From Candidatus Nanoarchaeia archaeon (GTDB taxonomy: Archaea > Nanobdellota > Nanobdellia > Woesearchaeales > SKIA01), in contig JANQNG010000077.1 of assembly GCA_028279685.1 (NCBI GenBank), positions 1-58,702 of the forward strand: a stretch of 58,702 nt of DNA. The letters are read 5' to 3'. Within the stretch, counting starts at the first letter, position 1; the number at the start of each line of letters is the position of its first letter. Shown in pieces: positions 15,437 through 24,443 of the stretch. The translations under genes and the position numbers were made by a program. The notes below the pieces were generated by a model, which saw only the letters and a list, made by a program, of their open reading frames with translations, was not told the origin of the DNA and ran no database searches.

Positions 15437-18400
15437 TTAGCAAACCCCCGTCAGATTTATGCAATAGGCAAGTGTTCCGTTTATGTAGAAAAGGTATTGG
15501 TCATTTATAACATTGAATAATATGTAATCCCTGTTGTCTAGATTGTTGATGAACGCATATATGTCCTCGGTGACATTTCCTGCCGGAGGTGGAGGAGCAG
15601 TTATGTTCACTGTAAATCCTACACTCTGTGTTAAATTCATATTACCTGATGTATCATTAAGGAAGAACTGAGCTATATATGCACCATCTGGCATTGATGC
15701 GTTTGTGTAACCCCAGTTACCAGAGACATTGGTTAATGTATAGTTAATTCCCGATCCTCCTGAAGGGGTTACTTGTAATATTCCATCTGCCGGGAATTCT
15801 TCTAATACAGTTGCGTTGAAGTTTACTGTAGAGGATGTTAGAGTTGTATTTGTAGGTGAATCAATTGTCACTCTTGGAGCTGTGGTGTCACTTACTGTGA
15901 ATACAACTGATTCTGTGTTGTTGATATTCCCCGCAGTATCGTTGAAATAAAATTCAGCTGTATATGTTCCTAGTGTTACTGAAGTGTTTGTTAATCCCCA
16001 ATTTCCAGAGTTGTTGGTCAAAGTATAGTTAATTCCAGAATCCCCATCTCTAGTTAGCTGGACTAGTCCAACATCGGGATTGTCTTCAAGTAGTGTAACA
16101 TTAAAGTTAATGACAGCTCTCGCTTCAAATGTTGTGTTGGTGGGAGAATCAATCGTTACCATAGGATTAGTGACATCAATTGTGAACACAACACTTTCTG
16201 TTAGGTTTGTGTTTCCTGATGTGTCATTTATGAAAAATTGGGCTGTGTAAGTATTATCTGGCATAGACAAGTTCGTGTATCCCCAATTGCCTGATACGTT
16301 AGTCAACGTATAATTAATTGCTGATTGACCATCTGGTGTTACTTGAAGAATACCTGAGTCTATAAACAATTCTGTCACAGTAGCATTGAATGAAACATTG
16401 GACTGATCGTAAGTTACATTCAACGGTGAATCTATCGTAACGTTAGGTACTGTTGTATCTGATACTGTGAATACCACCGATTCTGTATTATTGTTATTCC
16501 CGAAAGTATCATTTAAGAAAAATTGAGCAGTATATGTTCCTAAGTCTATTGATGTATTAGTATAACCCCAATTACCTGAGTTATTTGTTAGGGTATAATT
16601 GATAGCGCTATCCCCGTCCCTTGTTAATTGTAGTATACCTGACTCTGGATTATCCTCTAGCACTGTTACGTTGAAATTAATTATTGTCCTTCCTTCAAAT
16701 GTGGTGTTTGTTGGGGAATTAATTGTTACCGAAGGGTTGGTAGCATCTATTGAAAATCCGACACTTTCAGTCAAATTTGTATTTCCAGATGTGTCGTTTA
16801 GGAAGAATTGAGCAATATAACTTCCATCAGGGATAGATAAATTTGTATATCCCCAATTCCCAGATACATTAGTTAATGTGTAATTTATGCCTGACTCTCC
16901 TGATCTTGTTAATTGGAGTATTCCTGTATCTGGTAATAGTTCTGTTACAGTAGCATTAAAGTTTACAGTAGAAGAAGTTGATGTTGTGTTTGTGGGTGTG
17001 TTGATTGTGACATTGGGAACAGTAGTATCTGCAACTGTGAATACAACAGATTCAGTATTATTAATATTTCCTAATGTATCGTTAACATAGAACTCTGCTG
17101 TATAGGTTCCTAGAGTTATAGATGTATTTGTATATCCCCATGTGCCGGAATTGTTTGTCAAACTATAATTTATTCCTGAGTCTCCGTCTCTTGTTAATTG
17201 AAGTAATGCTGAATCTGGATCTGCTTCGAGTACAGTTATGTTGAAATTGACAATGGCTCTTGCCTCGAACGTTGTGTTTGCAGGTGATATTATTGTTACA
17301 TTGGGTACTGAAGTATCTGTAGGAGTTGTGTTTATGGTAAACACTACACTCTCTGTATTGTTGACATTACCAGCAGTATCGTTAACATAGAACTCTGCTG
17401 TGTATGTGTTATCAGGCATTGAGAGATTAGTGTATCCCCAGTTCCCAGAAACGTTATTTAGTGTATAGTTGATCGCAGATTCTCCTTGAGGAGTTACCTG
17501 AAGAATTCCACTATCGGGGTTTGCTTCTAGTACTGTGGCATTAAATGTAATGTTGGGTAAGTCATAGGTTATGTTTAATGGCAGATCAATTGTTACATTA
17601 GGAACTGCTGTATCTATTGTGAAATAAACAATATTAGATCCTTCATTTCCTACTGAGTCATTTGTGTACACTATAATGTTATTATTTCCCTCAGTTCCCA
17701 CTAGTGTAATATTTGGAGTGAATGTTACATTAGTTCCATTACCATTTAGCTGGAACCACCAGGTATTGATTGGCTCATCAGCCGAGACATTCAAATCAAT
17801 TGTATCTGTTGCATATGTTTGGTTCAGAGGAGAGTCAACTGTTATTGTTGGTGCGGTTGTATCTAATGTAAAGTACACGGTAGAAAGATTTTGATTACCA
17901 GTTAGATCGGTTGCATAGACTGTTAAGTTCTTTGCTCCATCTCCTCCACTAATGACAAGGGTTGTGTTTGGAGTGAATGAGTGATTGGTTCCATTACCAT
18001 TGAACTCAAATACCCACGAACTTATGGTCTCATCTGCTGAGACATTTAGATCTACTGTTGTTATGTTGTAGGTTTGGTTTGTTGGAGAATCTATGATTAT
18101 TGTTGGTATTACTGTGTCTATTGTGAAACCTACACTCTCTGTTAGATTCATATTTCCACTTGTGTCGTTGACAAAGAATTGTGCAATATAGCTACCATCA
18201 GGAATTGAGAGATTGGTATATCCCCAGGTTCCTGAGTTATTGGTTAATGTATAGTTAATTCCTGATTCACCTGATCTAGTAAGTTGGAGTATTCCCGAAT
18301 CTGGGAGCAATTCTAGTACGGTTGCATTAAAATTGACTATTGGGGATGCAAAGCTTGAATTTGTGGGGGAATCTATTGTAACACTTGGAGTTATTGTATC

Positions 18401-21118
18401 TGCAACTGTAAACACAACTGATTCTGTAAGATTTGTATTTCCAGATGTATCACTTAAGAAGAACTGTGCAGTATATGTCCCTATAGTAATCGAACTGTTT
18501 GTAAGCTCCCAATTCCCAGAGTTGTTTGTTAGACTGTAATTGATTGCACTATCTCCATCTCTAGTTAATTGAACTGTTCCTGTATCTGCAAACAATTCTA
18601 GAACTGTTATGTTGAATGTTATTGATGCTCTGGCTTCTGATGTGGTGTTGGCTGGAGAGTTTATTGTAACATTAGGAATTGTTGTATCAGCTACTGTGAA
18701 TACTACACTTTCGGTGTTGTTTACATTTCCAGATGTGTCATTAAAGTAGAATTCTGCTGTGTAAGTTCCTAATGTTATAGATGTGTTGGTGTATCCCCAA
18801 TTACCGGAATTATTCGTTAGCGTGTAATTTATTCCTGTATCCCCGTCTCTTGTAAGCTGAACCAATCCTGTGTCGGGGTTATCCTCTAACACTGTTGCAT
18901 TAAAATTAACAATTGCCCTAGCCTCAAATGTTGTATTAGCTGGAGAATCGATTGTAACGCTTGGAGGTTCTGAATCTGAAGGAGCAGCCACAGCTATCGT
19001 AAATGTTACGTTCTCGGTAAGGTTTGTGTTTCCACTTGTATCATTAATGAAGAACTGTGCAGTGTAAGTGTCATTGGGCATTGAAAGGTTTGTATATCCC
19101 CAATTTCCTGAAACATTTGTCAGAGTATAATTCACTGTTGGTCCTAAATCAGGAGTTATTTGAAGTATTCCGTCAGCAGGATTATCTTCTAAAACAGTAG
19201 CGTTAAAGCTTACATTAGCTTGGTCATAGGTTACATTCAAAGGGGAGTCTATTGTTACATTTGGGATTGTGGTATCTGCATCATCAGGTACTGAGAAACT
19301 AAATATTAAAACATCATCTCTTAAGAATGGTGTATGGAATCTATTATTGTCTGGAGTGTAATTGTATTCTAGACGGACATTGATAACATCGGTACTTATA
19401 TTAAAAGTAAGATTTTGTTCATCTCCGGCAGGAAGTGTTTGCCAAGTAGTATTTTCAACACTAACATTATTTGTGTCAAAACCTTGAACTCTTAATTGCA
19501 TGCTTGTTCCACCGTTTTGGGTTGAATTTGATGTAATGTTTAATCTGTTTATTGATCCATTCTGGAGAATGCTTGTGAAATCAAATAATTGAGTAGCTGG
19601 TGGACTTTGGTATCTCATTGTGGAGTTCTGATATATCTGTGTAATCTCTAGAGAGCTTATGCTTCTATTCCATACCATAAGTTCATCTATCACCCCATTA
19701 TAATTGGCTGTACCCCCTGTTCTCGTTCCTACGAAATTCTGTGCTGCAAGAGCGCCTGAAGAATCTGTTATAGATGTATCATTATGACAATTAACCCCAT
19801 CAACGAATGCCATTGCAATCCCATTTGGGAAATCAATTATGACCCCTACATGATTCCATGCATCGTAAGTTATTGCACAATTATTTATTCCCAACGCACC
19901 GACTCCGAAGTCATTGTCTATTCTAAGATAATTATTGTGGTCTATCTGGAATCTCAATACTTCACTTGAAGATCCTGTGTGAGATGTGTGAAATATGGTA
20001 TGTCTTTGACCTGATGTTAATCCAGCAGCAGGATAAACCCAAGCTGTAGCACTAAGTGTTGCACCATCTCCTCCTGCTAGAGTAGAAGGTAAAGTTATGA
20101 AACTGTTAGATGTTCTTGCTGGATTAAACCCTCCACCAATAAAACCTGAATCATTAATTACAGAATCTCCGCCTAAGCTTCCATCGTTATTATGTGTAGA
20201 ATAATCATGTGTTGTTTCTCCAGAGCTTCTATTGAGATCAAAAGGCATATATAAAATCAATTCAGTATCGTTTACAGTTATATGGGCTAGGGGTGATGGT
20301 TCTGTGGTTACATTTGTAGTGTCTGATGCATAACTACTAACATTATTTATTGTTATCTGAGGGTCTAAGAATATTGTTTCGCCAGGGAGAAAAGTGAAAA
20401 TACTTAGATTAAATTTCACAAGTACATTATTTCCATCCCTTTCAATAGTTGATCCAATATTAGTTTCTGAAAGGTTTGAAAGGAAATCTCTAATATCTCT
20501 AAAATCAAAATCAACATGTTGGCATGTTTCCCTTAAAGGGGTTGTTTCGCATGACTCAATATAAGAGAATCCGTGTTGAATTCTATTGAAATCAAGCTCT
20601 TTGTCAGGTACAGTGACATTGAATATTATTTCTTCTAGATTTGCAGCAAATAATGATCCTGCCAGCCCAGTGGGTATTGATATGTTCACTCCCCATTTAT
20701 GTCCGTTTCTGACTAGACTGTTTTCCCAGGATAAGAGGGATTCCACATTATACTTACTTCCAGAGACAATACTACTGACACCTATTAATGACTCTTGATT
20801 TGAATAAGTGAAATTTAATTTGTTATTTAAAACCGAAATAGTTGAACCTACATTTGATCTTGGTATACCAAGATAACATCTAGCACCTGAAACAGAAAAA
20901 CAGTAACAGCTGCTAGTCTTATCATCACAGCTTGGGCTATTGAATGATGTCACTCTGCCTGGACATACATACTTTCCTGTGTTTTCATCAAAACTCCATC
21001 CTCCAAGACAATTTTTGTATGTTCCTCCAGCGGATTCTAAATAAACAATAGATCCTGTTGTTAGAGCTATCACTAAAAGTAATATGCCCCCCACCGTTCT
21101 ATATGCAAATTCAGCCAT
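15437..21118 (-). CDS. Giant adhesin: LamG domain plus 13 Ig-like repeats
   Basis: 1,893 residues from ATG 21118, chosen because AAAGGAG lies just before it; an ATG seven codons earlier lacks such a site. An N-terminal hydrophobic anchor (GGILLLVIALTTGSIVYL) is followed by a ~270-residue beta region with Cys pairs, a LamG/concanavalin-like domain at about 290-500 (LYMPFDLNRSSGETTHDYS), a further beta domain, and 13 tandem Ig-like repeats of about 85-100 residues (~615-1845). Eleven repeats share 'YTLTNNSGNWGYTN' and 'FNDTSGN'. Repeats 5 and 6 are of another type ('DLNVSADE', 'NGNGTN'). NxS/T sequons are extremely dense. It lies between portal and capsid genes rather than with the tail fibres. 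Likely binds the host surface or coats it. Confidence 0.85.
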   Translation of the reverse strand: MAEFAYRTVGGILLLVIALTTGSIVYLESAGGTYKNCLGGWSFDENTGKYVCPGRVTSFNSPSCDDKTSSCYCFSVSGARCYLGIPRSNVGSTISVLNNKLNFTYSNQESLIGVSSIVSGSKYNVESLLSWENSLVRNGHKWGVNISIPTGLAGSLFAANLEEIIFNVTVPDKELDFNRIQHGFSYIESCETTPLRETCQHVDFDFRDIRDFLSNLSETNIGSTIERDGNNVLVKFNLSIFTFLPGETIFLDPQITINNVSSYASDTTNVTTEPSPLAHITVNDTELILYMPFDLNRSSGETTHDYSTHNNDGSLGGDSVINDSGFIGGGFNPARTSNSFITLPSTLAGGDGATLSATAWVYPAAGLTSGQRHTIFHTSHTGSSSEVLRFQIDHNNYLRIDNDFGVGALGINNCAITYDAWNHVGVIIDFPNGIAMAFVDGVNCHNDTSITDSSGALAAQNFVGTRTGGTANYNGVIDELMVWNRSISSLEITQIYQNSTMRYQSPPATQLFDFTSILQNGSINRLNITSNSTQNGGTSMQLRVQGFDTNNVSVENTTWQTLPAGDEQNLTFNISTDVINVRLEYNYTPDNNRFHTPFLRDDVLIFSFSVPDDADTTIPNVTIDSPLNVTYDQANVSFNATVLEDNPADGILQITPDLGPTVNYTLTNVSGNWGYTNLSMPNDTYTAQFFINDTSGNTNLTENVTFTIAVAAPSDSEPPSVTIDSPANTTFEARAIVNFNATVLEDNPDTGLVQLTRDGDTGINYTLTNNSGNWGYTNTSITLGTYTAEFYFNDTSGNVNNTESVVFTVADTTIPNVTINSPANTTSEARASITFNITVLELFADTGTVQLTRDGDSAINYSLTNNSGNWELTNSSITIGTYTAQFFLSDTSGNTNLTESVVFTVADTITPSVTIDSPTNSSFASPIVNFNATVLELLPDSGILQLTRSGESGINYTLTNNSGTWGYTNLSIPDGSYIAQFFVNDTSGNMNLTESVGFTIDTVIPTIIIDSPTNQTYNITTVDLNVSADETISSWVFEFNGNGTNHSFTPNTTLVISGGDGAKNLTVYATDLTGNQNLSTVYFTLDTTAPTITVDSPLNQTYATDTIDLNVSADEPINTWWFQLNGNGTNVTFTPNITLVGTEGNNNIIVYTNDSVGNEGSNIVYFTIDTAVPNVTIDLPLNITYDLPNITFNATVLEANPDSGILQVTPQGESAINYTLNNVSGNWGYTNLSMPDNTYTAEFYVNDTAGNVNNTESVVFTINTTPTDTSVPNVTIISPANTTFEARAIVNFNITVLEADPDSALLQLTRDGDSGINYSLTNNSGTWGYTNTSITLGTYTAEFYVNDTLGNINNTESVVFTVADTTVPNVTINTPTNTTSTSSTVNFNATVTELLPDTGILQLTRSGESGINYTLTNVSGNWGYTNLSIPDGSYIAQFFLNDTSGNTNLTESVGFSIDATNPSVTINSPTNTTFEGRTIINFNVTVLEDNPESGILQLTRDGDSAINYTLTNNSGNWGYTNTSIDLGTYTAQFFLNDTFGNNNNTESVVFTVSDTTVPNVTIDSPLNVTYDQSNVSFNATVTELFIDSGILQVTPDGQSAINYTLTNVSGNWGYTNLSMPDNTYTAQFFINDTSGNTNLTESVVFTIDVTNPMVTIDSPTNTTFEARAVINFNVTLLEDNPDVGLVQLTRDGDSGINYTLTNNSGNWGLTNTSVTLGTYTAEFYFNDTAGNINNTESVVFTVSDTTAPRVTIDSPTNTTLTSSTVNFNATVLEEFPADGILQVTPSGGSGINYTLTNVSGNWGYTNASMPDGAYIAQFFLNDTSGNMNLTQSVGFTVNITAPPPPAGNVTEDIYAFINNLDNRDYILFNVINDQYLFYINGTLAYCINLTGVC
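15600..19290 (-). repeat. Tandem repeats encoding 13 Ig-like domains
   Basis: Thirteen units of roughly 250-300 bases encode the Ig-like domains of the giant adhesin. Protein-level identity between units is high while third-codon positions differ, so the array is old or under selection. Units alternate between 'MPDNTYTAQFF' and 'LGTYTAEFY' variants. This pairwise alternation suggests that duplications sometimes copied two domains at once. Confidence 0.85.
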
Positions 21119-21128
21119 TAATTCTCCT

Positions 21129-21587
21129 TTAGACCTCATAATAATACATCAATATGTTCATACCTGCTGGTCTTTGTGTTGCTTTAGGACTTGCTGACGT
21201 AACATTGATTCCTATTCTTTCTGATGATGTAAATGATGTATCAGTAATATCTGTGATATTGAAAGTGTGATTTCCTTGTAACACTGCCGATACTGTTAGA
21301 GATGATCCATCCCTTGTAAGGTTGATTGTCCAATTGTCTGTTCCCGCAACAGTGGAAGTTATCCCTAACTGTGTTATGGCAATGTTCTCTTGAGGGACCC
21401 AACCATCGAAAACAATAGCCTGAACTTCATGTCCTATAGGAATATAAAAACTGTGAACTGATATATTGAATTGTTTGGGACTGCCTACTAGAATAACTCC
21501 TTGGGCTTCTGCATACCCAACATATCCTATGAAACCAATAATTGCAACAAGAACCAGGACGTATGTGACATTGGACTTAAGTTCCAT
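21129..21587 (-). CDS. Secreted/membrane-anchored small beta protein
   Basis: 152 residues. An N-terminal transmembrane or signal segment (~8-28, YVLVLVAIIGFIGYVGYAEA) precedes a beta-rich ectodomain with several sequons (NISVHSF, NWTINLT, NHTFNIT). The start overlaps the 21577-22728 gene and the stop lies just before the adhesin start. It resembles a type IV pilin-like or envelope-exposed protein only in layout; no family was recognised. Confidence 0.6.
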   Translation of the reverse strand: MELKSNVTYVLVLVAIIGFIGYVGYAEAQGVILVGSPKQFNISVHSFYIPIGHEVQAIVFDGWVPQENIAITQLGITSTVAGTDNWTINLTRDGSSLTVSAVLQGNHTFNITDITDTSFTSSERIGINVTSASPKATQRPAGMNILMYYYEV

Positions 21588-22728
21588 AGCATCTCTCCAC
21601 TACTCTATTAACATCCACAAAACTCTCTGGCTCGCTTAAGTTTATTGGGTTGAAAAGTGAAACCAACTCTACCTTGTTCCCCATTATTATTTTTTGGAGA
21701 GGTCTGATTGCAGATAACTTTAAATCAAACAATGGTATGAACTCTTCTCCTGGGCTTATTCCCCACGAGAATGTGCATTTGTTTCCTATACCAAACTCAT
21801 TATCAATCATTTTAACCAAAAGATTTTCGACTAATTTCTTTACAGGTTCTGCAGGTTCAGGCATCTGAATCACGAAGTCGAATGTTTGCGGACTCTTTAC
21901 ACCATGAGCCACAGGCCCTGACAATGAAATGAATGACCTTATTACATCAGAATCAGATAACCTTTCCAGCAAAGTAAGATTGAACCTTTGATCAACAAAC
22001 GCCTTAGATTTTTTAAGCTCTTGCATAATTAAAGAAAACAGGCTTGTCTCTTGTATGACTTCTTCTCTCTTTTGCAGTTCACCTGCTATTTTCGTTGCCA
22101 ATGATATGATATTGTTTTCGGACATCTCTTTGATCTTTGATCTGTTCCAATCAGAAAGAATTCTCCAATGCTCATGGAGTATTTCTGTTTCCATCTTTTC
22201 TGCATTATAGTTCTCAGACAAGTGTATAAGGTCTTCTTCTATTTCATTGTCGCTGAGAAAATTGGGAACTGTAAATATTTGATTGTCATCAGCCATGCTT
22301 ATTCTTAAAGGGTCTTCAAAAAGCCCCACAACTTTTACAGGATAATAAAAAAACTCCTTCGTGTTACCCCACCATTCACGCCTTTCACTATCCTCGATCT
22401 TGTGAATGTTCCTGAGTTTTTTGAATTCATGAAGATTTATCTTTTTGCTGTTGCCTAATTGGATTATTCCATAAGCATAATTACCTGAAAGAAAACATAG
22501 ATCAGAATGAATGTTCTTTTTGATTTCTGTTGTTTTGACAACTGCACCAATCTCCCCCTCGCTCAATAGTTTTGCATGCCTGGAAGATAGAACAAGTCCA
22601 GGGGTCTCAGACTTCTCAAACTTGCTTTTCAGAAAACCGCAGATCTTTCTGGATCTTTCCATGCTGTGACCTTTTTTTCTTTGTGATGTTATGCAGGCCT
22701 TGAAGTCTTGAAAACCAGCAAAGGGCAT
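21577..22728 (-). CDS. Head-cluster protein with possible degenerate nucleotidyltransferase domain
   Basis: 383 residues. The N-terminus (MPFAGFQDFKACITSQ ... KICGFLKSKFE) is a short motif often seen at the start of phage head-cluster proteins ('F..F..C......' ). Residues ~50-130 contain 'YAYGIIQLGNSKKINLHEF' and 'RREWWGNTKEFFYYPVKVV', an ASCH/PUA-like stretch. Residues ~275-345 (LSGPVAHGVKSPQTFDFVIQ and 'PLFDLKL') loosely follow the nucleotidyltransferase pattern G-S-x-x-x-G...D-x-D, with Gly-Pro in place of Gly-Ser, so it may be inactive. It follows the portal gene with a GGAGG site. Function unknown. Confidence 0.5.
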   Translation of the reverse strand: MPFAGFQDFKACITSQRKKGHSMERSRKICGFLKSKFEKSETPGLVLSSRHAKLLSEGEIGAVVKTTEIKKNIHSDLCFLSGNYAYGIIQLGNSKKINLHEFKKLRNIHKIEDSERREWWGNTKEFFYYPVKVVGLFEDPLRISMADDNQIFTVPNFLSDNEIEEDLIHLSENYNAEKMETEILHEHWRILSDWNRSKIKEMSENNIISLATKIAGELQKREEVIQETSLFSLIMQELKKSKAFVDQRFNLTLLERLSDSDVIRSFISLSGPVAHGVKSPQTFDFVIQMPEPAEPVKKLVENLLVKMIDNEFGIGNKCTFSWGISPGEEFIPLFDLKLSAIRPLQKIIMGNKVELVSLFNPINLSEPESFVDVNRVVERCYGT

Positions 22729-22731
22729 ATA

Positions 22732-24060
22732 TCAATCCTCCCCACCCTTTTTCTGATCAAGCCTTTTGGATATGCCTTCTATTTTCTGGGATAGAGTAAG
22801 CAAAGTCTTCTTTACTTCATTCATTTCTGTTGTTTGTGTGTCCTGATCCTCTGGAGGGAGTTCTTCTCTTCTTCTAATGTCATCCCTCACTATTTTATCT
22901 GGATTGAGCAACCCTGATTGAGCATACTTTACCAAACGTCCTGCCTTGCTGTCCAAGTCCTCCACATTGACATCAACCCACTCAAAGCGTGGCACAACCT
23001 TCCAACTTTCCAATCTTGCCATTATTTTGAATACCTGATCTGTGAACGCATCAGAAACAACTTTCTGAATAAGACGAATTGTTCTTTCAAACATAACACT
23101 TTGTTGTTGGAGAACTGACCTATTTGTTTTCTCTCCTAAACCAGTCACTAGCGCTCCAGGTATTCCCATACCCGTGATCTCTTCATTTCTGAAATAGGTA
23201 AGATGTTCTCCTAGTTTTTCCACATTCTTCGGACTCTGGAATTCTATGTTATAATAATATGGAATAACAATTGTTGACAGTGAATTCAAGTCCTGAAGTT
23301 TCGTTGTAAGATTATTAATTTGATCTGGATTTGGTTCATGTTTGTCATCACCAATCTTTGCAACAGGCAACGGGAATCCTAACCTATAGATTGCGTTGGC
23401 ATATCCCTGCTGAATGTTTAATTTCTGATTTGATGTCAAATAAAGGGGTTCCACTAATCCTATGCCGTTGAAAGAATTGCCAACAGAATAGAGTTTAAAA
23501 TGTGCAACCTTGTTAATTGGGAAAAAGAAACCTATCTCACCCTTGTCATTTCTTCTAAGCTTGTCTGATCTGATGCCAACCAGATGTTGGGGAACCTTTT
23601 GGAAATATCTTGATGGACTTCCCACTCTATCTGTCTTAACCCTGTTGTGAATATCTTTGTCAAAGTCCATTGATTTTGGATCGATCCTATCCAAACCAAC
23701 AATCCTGTTTCTTTGCTTGTTATAGATTATTTCCAGCCAGGCATCACCATAAATACAGATATGTTGAATTATATCAAGAACAATTGTCATCATATTGTTT
23801 CTCTGGGAAAAATCATCCATGAACTTTTGCACATCTGGGTCATCAGCAACTATTTTAAAACCAGCACCAAGAAAAGTTTTTACGATCAGGTTTATTCCAT
23901 TGAAAAGAACAGGATCTTTAAAATATGCAGCTTCAAGTTCATTTTTTTCAATACGTTCAATCTGTTCAGGGAGCTTGACCCCTTGAACCGATCCTATACT
24001 TTCATCTCCTTGAAGTGTAATAACCTTATTCGTCCCAATCATGTCGTCAAGTGCAACCAT
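22732..24060 (-). CDS. Portal protein
   Basis: 442 residues. Order of features fits a portal: an N-terminal wing (YFKDPVLFNGINLIVKTFLG), 'IYGDAWLEIIYNKQRNRIVGLDRIDPKSM', a stem/clip region, then 'GMGIPGALVTGLGEKTNRSV' and a long crown helix, ending in a coiled coil (VKKTLLTLSQKIEGISKRLDQ). The 'GD.wlEi....g.i..l..ldP..m' segment is the common portal signature. It lies two genes after the large terminase subunit. Confidence 0.85.
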   Translation of the reverse strand: MVALDDMIGTNKVITLQGDESIGSVQGVKLPEQIERIEKNELEAAYFKDPVLFNGINLIVKTFLGAGFKIVADDPDVQKFMDDFSQRNNMMTIVLDIIQHICIYGDAWLEIIYNKQRNRIVGLDRIDPKSMDFDKDIHNRVKTDRVGSPSRYFQKVPQHLVGIRSDKLRRNDKGEIGFFFPINKVAHFKLYSVGNSFNGIGLVEPLYLTSNQKLNIQQGYANAIYRLGFPLPVAKIGDDKHEPNPDQINNLTTKLQDLNSLSTIVIPYYYNIEFQSPKNVEKLGEHLTYFRNEEITGMGIPGALVTGLGEKTNRSVLQQQSVMFERTIRLIQKVVSDAFTDQVFKIMARLESWKVVPRFEWVDVNVEDLDSKAGRLVKYAQSGLLNPDKIVRDDIRRREELPPEDQDTQTTEMNEVKKTLLTLSQKIEGISKRLDQKKGGED

Positions 24061-24069
24061 TTAATCCTC

Positions 24070-24411
24070 TCATCTTCTCCAGTGATCAACAAGACTTTTT
24101 ATTTCATACTTGATGAACCAGAAAGCCCAACCGAATGCAAATATTGTAAATATGTTAAAAGGATATCCTCGAAACACTGTAAAGATGTAATTCAGCATTA
24201 ACCCATAAATCAACCCAATGAATATGAAGTTTTTAACAACTGTTTTTGCTGCAGACACTTCTGGTTTTAGTGATTGCTTGTTGATCTCGGATTTCTTTCC
24301 TGTCTTGGGATCCCATATTGTCTTGGTGTAGAACAATTTCTTGATGATATCAATTTTTTTGGGATTCGATTTTTTAGTGAGTAACTTGTAAAAATCTCCC
24401 AAATGTTTCAT
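24070..24411 (-). CDS. Two-span membrane protein between terminase and portal
   Basis: 113 residues. A basic N-terminal half is followed by two transmembrane segments (~60-80, NFIFIGLIYGLMLNYIF, and ~87-102, FNIFTIFAFGWAFWFI). It has its own TATA-like box ending inside the terminase gene (see 24436-24443) and no ribosome-binding site, so its transcript is probably leaderless. Function unknown; a holin-like or envelope role is possible. Confidence 0.6.
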   Translation of the reverse strand: MKHLGDFYKLLTKKSNPKKIDIIKKLFYTKTIWDPKTGKKSEINKQSLKPEVSAAKTVVKNFIFIGLIYGLMLNYIFTVFRGYPFNIFTIFAFGWAFWFIKYEIKSLVDHWRR

Positions 24412-24435
24412 ACTTAAAACTAATGGTTGTATTCC

Positions 24436-24443
24436 CTTAAATA
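24436..24443 (-). promoter_or_regulatory. TATA-like box for the 24070-24411 gene
   Basis: Minus-strand AAATATTTAAGGG lies about 25-30 bases before the ATG at 24411, partly inside the terminase stop. The spacing fits an archaeal promoter giving a leaderless mRNA. Confidence 0.45.

Noticed and set aside
15600-19290. Regular repeats suggesting CRISPR or satellite DNA
   Set aside because: The units are ~270 bases, in frame, and encode Ig-like domains; there are no short identical repeats with unique spacers.
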